DNA from: SZAS-79 sp031376265
GTDB lineage: Bacteria; Pseudomonadota; Gammaproteobacteria; Burkholderiales; SG8-39
Direction of reading: 5' to 3'
DNA: 28,481 bases
Assembly: GCA_031376265.1 (NCBI GenBank)
Contig: JANMDK010000062.1
Span: forward strand, 1 to 28,481
In this document: one piece after another, positions 24,585 through 28,481 of the stretch
Layout: each line of letters begins with the position of its first letter
Numbering within the stretch: position 1 is the first letter of the stretch
Translations under genes and position numbers: made by a program
Notes under the pieces: generated by a model
What the model was told of the DNA's origin: nothing
Database searches by the model: none
Seen by the model: only the letters and a program-made list of their open reading frames with translations

Positions 24585-24965
24585 ATGGCCCGCTCCTCGG
24601 GACGCTCGCAGAAGGTCGGCGACCAGATCCAGCGCGAGCTCTCGGAAATCATCCACCGGGAGCTGCGCGATCCTCGCGTCGGCCTCATCACGCTGACCTC
24701 CGTGGACGTCTCGGCCGACTGCGCCTACGCGACGGTCTATTTCACCTGCCTGGAGGCCGATCATGTCCGCGCCGCCCAGGTCGGCCTCAAGCGCGCAACC
24801 GGTTTCCTGCGCACGCAGCTCGGCAAGCGCGTCAAGCTCTGGACGACTCCCGAGCTTAAGTTCGTCTATGACGAGTCTGTGGAGCGCGGCGACCGGCTTT
24901 CGCGTCTGATCGACATCGCCGTCAAAGACAACCCTGCAAAACCCGGCGACTCCTCCGAAGGCTGA
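24585..24965 (+). CDS. rbfA: 30S ribosome-binding factor RbfA
   Basis: This 126-residue KH-like protein helps mature the 5' end of 16S rRNA in the 30S subunit and is important for cold growth in other bacteria. Family segments are RSQKVGDQIQRELSEIIHRE, LRDPRVGLITLTSVDVSADC and LRTQLGKRVKLWTTPELKFVYD. The length is close to the E. coli protein (133). It begins 13 bp after infB. The truB frame opens inside its 3' end. Confidence 0.95.
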   Translation: MARSSGRSQKVGDQIQRELSEIIHRELRDPRVGLITLTSVDVSADCAYATVYFTCLEADHVRAAQVGLKRATGFLRTQLGKRVKLWTTPELKFVYDESVERGDRLSRLIDIAVKDNPAKPGDSSEG

Positions 24966-24981
24966 CGGCGGGCGCGTCCGC

Positions 24982-25890
24982 ATTCCGCGCAGGCGGATCA
25001 GCGGCGTCCTGCTCCTGGACAAGGGGGTGGGTATCAGCTCCAACCACGCGCTGCAGGCGGCCAAGCGATTGTATCGGGCCGAAAAGGCCGGACACGCCGG
25101 AACCCTCGACCCCCTGGCGTCGGGCCTGCTTCCGGTGCTGCTTGGCGACGCAACCAAGTTCTCGGGATTCCTATTGGATGCCGCCAAGGGCTATGACGCC
25201 GGCATCCGGCTCGGAATCACCACCGCAACGGCAGATGCCGAAGGCGAGATCCTCGCGCGCAAGCCCGTGAACGTCGATCGCGAAACGGTTCTTGCGGTCC
25301 TGCAACGCTTTGCCGGGGTGCAAACCCAGGTCCCGCCGATGTACTCGGCGCTGAAGCGCGAAGGCACACCGCTTTATGTGCTGGCGCGGCGCGGCGAGAG
25401 CGTGGAAAGGATCCCCCGGCGCATCGAGATCTTTGCGCTCGACCTGCTGGATTTCGGCGGGGAGGCCCTCACTGTGCGGGTCGCGTGCAGCAAGGGAACG
25501 TACGTGCGCACGCTCGCCGAGGATATCGGGGCGGCATTGGGCTGCGGGGCGCACCTGTCGTCCCTGAGGCGGACCGCCACCGGCCCGTTCGACCTTTCCG
25601 GCGCGGTCCGGCTCGAAGACCTGCAGGCCCTTGGAGAACCGCAGCGGGACAGGCTGCTGATCCCGTCCGACGGGATGCTTGGCCAGCTCCCGCGAGCCGA
25701 GCTCGGTCCGGGCGTGGAGACCCGGTTCTGCCAGGGTCAATCCGTGGCGATTCAAGGCCTCCCCGCAGGCACTTATCGCGTCTACGACTCGGCGGGCCGA
25801 TTCCTCGGGTTGGGCGAGGCCGGCGCGGCCGGCGGTCTGGCCCCGAAAAGATTGTTGTCGGAGCGCAACGAACCTCCGCCAACCGGCTGA
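24982..25890 (+). CDS. truB: tRNA pseudouridine(55) synthase (start codon unresolved)
   Basis: TruB makes pseudouridine 55 in the T-arm of tRNAs. The catalytic D43 lies in AGHAGTLDPLASGLLP. Other motifs are SSNHALQAAKRLY, MYSALKREG, CSKGTYVRTLAEDIG and CGAHLSSLRR, and a PUA-like C-terminus ends the protein. The conserved N-terminal ISGVLLLDKGVG is encoded from 24997. No ATG, GTG or TTG occurs between the in-frame stop at 24907 and GTG 25027, which lies inside that motif. I list ATT 24982 as the best-placed candidate, giving 302 residues and a basic PRRR start like other TruBs. CTG 24934 is the main alternative. GTG 25027 would remove 15 conserved residues. A base error or strain-specific mutation is also possible. 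Confidence 0.88.
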   Translation: MPRRRISGVLLLDKGVGISSNHALQAAKRLYRAEKAGHAGTLDPLASGLLPVLLGDATKFSGFLLDAAKGYDAGIRLGITTATADAEGEILARKPVNVDRETVLAVLQRFAGVQTQVPPMYSALKREGTPLYVLARRGESVERIPRRIEIFALDLLDFGGEALTVRVACSKGTYVRTLAEDIGAALGCGAHLSSLRRTATGPFDLSGAVRLEDLQALGEPQRDRLLIPSDGMLGQLPRAELGPGVETRFCQGQSVAIQGLPAGTYRVYDSAGRFLGLGEAGAAGGLAPKRLLSERNEPPPTG

Positions 25891-25905
25891 AAATCATCGG
25901 AAAAC

Positions 25906-25935
25906 TTGCAAAACGGGCGGTGATTCAGCTAAAAT
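25906..25935 (+). promoter_or_regulatory. Promoter for rpsO
   Basis: TTGCAA (25906-25911), an 18 bp spacer and TAAAAT (25930-25935) give a sigma-70-type promoter 22 bp before ATG 25958. It shares the 13-mer GCTAAAATCGCGG with the promoter region before the site-2 protease gene. Confidence 0.7.
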
Positions 25936-25957
25936 CGCGGTTTCGCAAGGAGAAAAC

Positions 25958-26227
25958 ATGGCTTTGCAGGTCGCGCAGAAAGCGCAAGTCGTAAAACAAT
26001 TCCAGCGGGCGGCCACGGATACGGGCTCGTCCGAAGTACAGGTTGCCCTGCTCACCGAGCGCATTAACGGACTCACCGAGCATTTCAAGGCGCACACCAA
26101 GGATTTCCATTCGCGTCGCGGGCTGCTCAAGATGGTCAGCCAGCGCCGCAAACTGCTCGATTACCTGAAGCGCACGGATGCGGACAAGTACCGCAACGTG
26201 ATCGAGCGGCTCGGACTGCGCAAGTAG
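25958..26227 (+). CDS. rpsO: 30S ribosomal protein S15
   Basis: This 89-residue protein has exactly the usual length of S15. S15 binds 16S rRNA in the central domain and helps form the platform. Characteristic stretches are TDTGSSEVQVALLTERI, LTEHFKAHTKDFHSRRGLL and RRKLLDYLKR. AAGGAG lies just upstream of ATG 25958. The frame is open further upstream only as a shadow of truB. Its own promoter and terminator make it a separate unit, although read-through from truB and into pnp is likely, as in other bacteria. Autoregulation through a leader RNA fold is known in some species but cannot be judged here. Confidence 0.97.
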   Translation: MALQVAQKAQVVKQFQRAATDTGSSEVQVALLTERINGLTEHFKAHTKDFHSRRGLLKMVSQRRKLLDYLKRTDADKYRNVIERLGLRK

Positions 26228-26247
26228 TCACCGCATGTTCCGCCCAG

Positions 26248-26281
26248 AAACGCTCATCGCATCGGTGAGCGTTTTTGTTTT
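26248..26281 (+). terminator. Intrinsic terminator after rpsO
   Basis: AAACGCTCA (26248-26256), a 9-base loop and TGAGCGTTT (26266-26274) form a perfect 9 bp stem. A T-rich tract with one G interruption follows. It lies between rpsO and pnp, where a partial terminator is also found in E. coli. Confidence 0.88.
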
Positions 26282-26378
26282 CGGCGTTCAACCGCTCACG
26301 GTCGCCGCAGCCCGCCGGGACTGATTCCCCGGCAGGCGAATCCCGCGCGATCCAACCAGTTCCATAAGGACATTCCCT

Positions 26379-28481
26379 TTGAATCCGACCAAGAAAACAT
26401 TCACGTACGGCGCCCAGCAGGTCACCCTCGAAACCGGCGAAGTCGCCCGCCAATCGCATGGCGCGGTGATCTGCACGATCGACGACACCGTGGTGCTCGC
26501 CACCGTTGTCGCGAAAAAAGAAGCCAAGCCGGGCCAGGACTTCTTCCCGCTGACCGTCGACTACGTCGAGAAAACCTACGCGGCTGGAAAGATCCCCGGC
26601 GGTTTCTTCAAGCGCGAGGGCCGGCCCTCCGAAAAGGAAATCCTCACGTGCCGGTTGATCGACCGCCCGATCCGCCCGCTGTTTCCCGACGGCTTCTACA
26701 ACGAAGTGCAGGTCGTGGCGACAGTGATGTCGTGCAACCCTGAGGTCGATCCGGACATCGTTTCAATGCTTGCCGTGTCAGCTGCGCTGACGCTCTCGGG
26801 CATCCCGTTCAACGGACCGATCGGCGCAGCCCGTGTAGGCTATCTCAACGGCCAATACGTTCTTAATCCTACTGCGAGCCAGCTGAAGGACTCCCAGCTC
26901 AACCTCGTGGTCGCCGGCACAGAGCAGGGCGTGCTGATGGTCGAATCCGAGGCGCTCGAGCTTCCCGAAGACGTGATGCTCGGCGCCGTGACGTTCGGCC
27001 ACGAGCAGATGCAGGCGGCCATCGAGGCCATCCATGCGCTGGCCGAAGTCGCCGGCAAGCCCTCGTGGAACTGGCAAGCGCCGGCCAAGGACGAGGCGCT
27101 GATCGCGCGCGTCACGGAGCTCGCCGAGAAAGACCTACGCGATGCCTTCGCGATGAAGCAGAAGCAGGCGCGCTCGACGGCCATCGACGGCATCTGGAAA
27201 AGAGTCTTCAGCGAGGTCGGTGCAGGCACCGACCAGGGACCGGACACGAACACGGTCAAGGACGTATGTTTCGCGCTCGAATCGAAAATCGTGCGCAGCC
27301 AGATCCTCGACGGCGAGCCGCGCATCGACGGGCGCGACACGCGCACCGTGCGCCCGATCACCATTCGCACCGGCGTGCTGCCGCGCACCCACGGCTCAGC
27401 CCTCTTCACGCGCGGCGAGACCCAGGCGCTGGTCGTCGCGACGCTGGGCACCGGCCGCGATGAACAGATCATCGACGCGCTGATGGGCGAGTACCGCGAC
27501 CGCTTCATGCTCCACTACAACATGCCCCCGTATGCGACCGGCGAGACCGGGCGCATGGGTTCGTCGAAGCGCCGCGAAATCGGCCACGGACGCCTCGCCA
27601 AGCGCGCGCTGCTGGCGACGCTGCCGAGCGCCGAGGAATTCGGCTATTCGATGCGCGTGGTTTCCGAAGTCACCGAATCGAACGGCTCGTCCTCGATGGC
27701 CTCAGTGTGCGGCGGAAGCCTTGCCCTGATGGACGCGGGCGTGCCGATGAAGTCGCACGTGGCGGGCATCGCGATGGGCCTCATCAAGGAAGGCAACCGC
27801 TTCGCGGTGCTGACCGACATTCTCGGCGACGAGGACCACCTTGGCGACATGGACTTCAAGGTGGCCGGCACCGAAAAGGGCATCACCGCGCTGCAGATGG
27901 ACTTGAAGATCGAGTCGATCACCAAGGAAATCATGCTGGTTGCGCTTAACCAGGCGCGCGAGGGGCGGGTGTTCATCCTCGATCACATGAAGCAGGCGAT
28001 GGGCGGCTCGCGCACCGAGATCTCGACTTTCGCGCCGCGCATCCTCAAGATCAAGATCAATCCGGAGAAGATCCGCGACGTGATCGGCAAGGGCGGCGTG
28101 GTAATCCGCGGCTTGCAGGAAGAGACCGGCACGACGATCGAGATCCAGGACGACGGCACGATCTCGATCGCGTCGACCAGCGCCGACGGCGGGGAACTCG
28201 CGAAGAAGAAAATCCTAGAGCTCACGCAGGACGTCGAGGTCGGCAAGGTCTACGACGGCACGGTGCTACGGCTCCTGGATTTCGGCGCGATCGTCAGCAT
28301 CCTGCCGGGCCGCGATGGCCTGCTGCACATCTCGCAGATCAGCAACGAGCGCGTGAACGCCGTGGCCGATCACCTCAAGGAAGGGCAGGCTGTGAAGGTC
28401 AAGGTGCTCGAGGCCGACGACAAGGGCCGCCTGCGCCTTTCGATGAAGGCGGTCAACGCTCCGGCGCCCGCCGCGCAGCAG
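26379..28481 (+). CDS. pnp: Polyribonucleotide nucleotidyltransferase (3' end missing)
   Basis: From TTG 26379 the frame is open for 701 codons to the right edge. The E. coli enzyme has 711 residues, so little is missing. PNPase degrades RNA 3' to 5' by phosphorolysis and can join RNase E in the degradosome. Visible parts are the first RNase PH domain (GFFKREGRPSEKEIL, RLIDRPIRPLFP), a helical linker, and the catalytic second RNase PH domain (GSSSMASVCGGSLALMDAG, and MDFKVAGTEKGITALQMD with the metal-binding aspartates). A KH domain (IGKGG, 569-573) and an S1 domain (about 625-690) follow. AAGGA at 26366-26370 supports the TTG start, and the N-terminus fits the family. The 96 bp leader after the rpsO terminator has no clear promoter. 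Confidence 0.95.
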   Translation, partial: MNPTKKTFTYGAQQVTLETGEVARQSHGAVICTIDDTVVLATVVAKKEAKPGQDFFPLTVDYVEKTYAAGKIPGGFFKREGRPSEKEILTCRLIDRPIRPLFPDGFYNEVQVVATVMSCNPEVDPDIVSMLAVSAALTLSGIPFNGPIGAARVGYLNGQYVLNPTASQLKDSQLNLVVAGTEQGVLMVESEALELPEDVMLGAVTFGHEQMQAAIEAIHALAEVAGKPSWNWQAPAKDEALIARVTELAEKDLRDAFAMKQKQARSTAIDGIWKRVFSEVGAGTDQGPDTNTVKDVCFALESKIVRSQILDGEPRIDGRDTRTVRPITIRTGVLPRTHGSALFTRGETQALVVATLGTGRDEQIIDALMGEYRDRFMLHYNMPPYATGETGRMGSSKRREIGHGRLAKRALLATLPSAEEFGYSMRVVSEVTESNGSSSMASVCGGSLALMDAGVPMKSHVAGIAMGLIKEGNRFAVLTDILGDEDHLGDMDFKVAGTEKGITALQMDLKIESITKEIMLVALNQAREGRVFILDHMKQAMGGSRTEISTFAPRILKIKINPEKIRDVIGKGGVVIRGLQEETGTTIEIQDDGTISIASTSADGGELAKKKILELTQDVEVGKVYDGTVLRLLDFGAIVSILPGRDGLLHISQISNERVNAVADHLKEGQAVKVKVLEADDKGRLRLSMKAVNAPAPAAQQ

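Noticed and set aside
21824..24691. 955-codon open frame on the minus strand opposite infB
   Set aside because: It mirrors infB codons in a GC-rich genome. The translation is histidine/arginine/leucine-rich low-complexity sequence with no family pattern, while the plus strand carries an intact infB.
1..28481. tRNA, rRNA, CRISPR array, transposase or integrase
   Set aside because: I looked on both strands and saw none. The direct repeat at 6349/7791 has only two copies and no array structure.

Overview
The window is a GC-rich chromosomal segment from a betaproteobacterium. The evidence is the order trpS-scpA-scpB-rluB followed by rimP-nusA-infB-rbfA-truB-rpsO-pnp, a tryptophanyl-tRNA synthetase of about 400 residues, and generally betaproteobacterial-looking proteins. 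The genus cannot be fixed from sequence alone; a Burkholderiales/Rhodocyclales/Nitrosomonadales-type lineage, possibly uncultured, is a guess. There are no rRNA or tRNA genes, transposases or CRISPR arrays. Gene density is very high and no stretch over 300 bases lacks a gene.

Positions 1-6400: on the minus strand, a class I aldolase-family (DapA-like) gene precedes a very large flavoprotein cut by the left edge. That flavoprotein fuses a GltD/NfnB-like module to a PyrK/NfnA-like module. Divergent from them are a short-chain dehydrogenase, a HI0933/BaiN-type flavoprotein and a small GIY-YIG protein.

Positions 6400-7800: a small cassette (CDGSH iron-sulfur protein, exported truncated globin, SemiSWEET-like sugar transporter) sits between the GIY-YIG gene and ycaO. 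It is bounded by an imperfect direct repeat of about 53 bp. Each copy holds the tail of the GIY-YIG gene joined tail-to-tail to the tail of ycaO, which is the scar of an insertion at an ancestral convergent gene junction.

Positions 7800-12372: a tightly packed minus-strand operon encodes a small J-domain co-chaperone, three proteins of unknown function and an E. coli-type YcaO. This is the best candidate in the window for an undescribed functional unit. A gamma-carbonic-anhydrase-like protein follows on the minus strand.

Positions 13095-19783: a plus-strand run contains an alpha/beta hydrolase, a PHP-domain phosphoesterase, a YciO/Sua5-like protein, a site-2-type membrane protease, trpS, the condensin partners scpA and scpB, and rluB. 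Several of these genes overlap, and rluB appears to begin inside scpB in another frame.

Positions 19784-28481: a consensus-like promoter and a hairpin terminator/attenuator precede the transcription-translation operon rimP-nusA-infB-rbfA-truB. Next come rpsO with its own promoter and terminator, and pnp, which runs off the right edge. truB has no ATG, GTG or TTG codon ahead of its conserved N-terminal motif.
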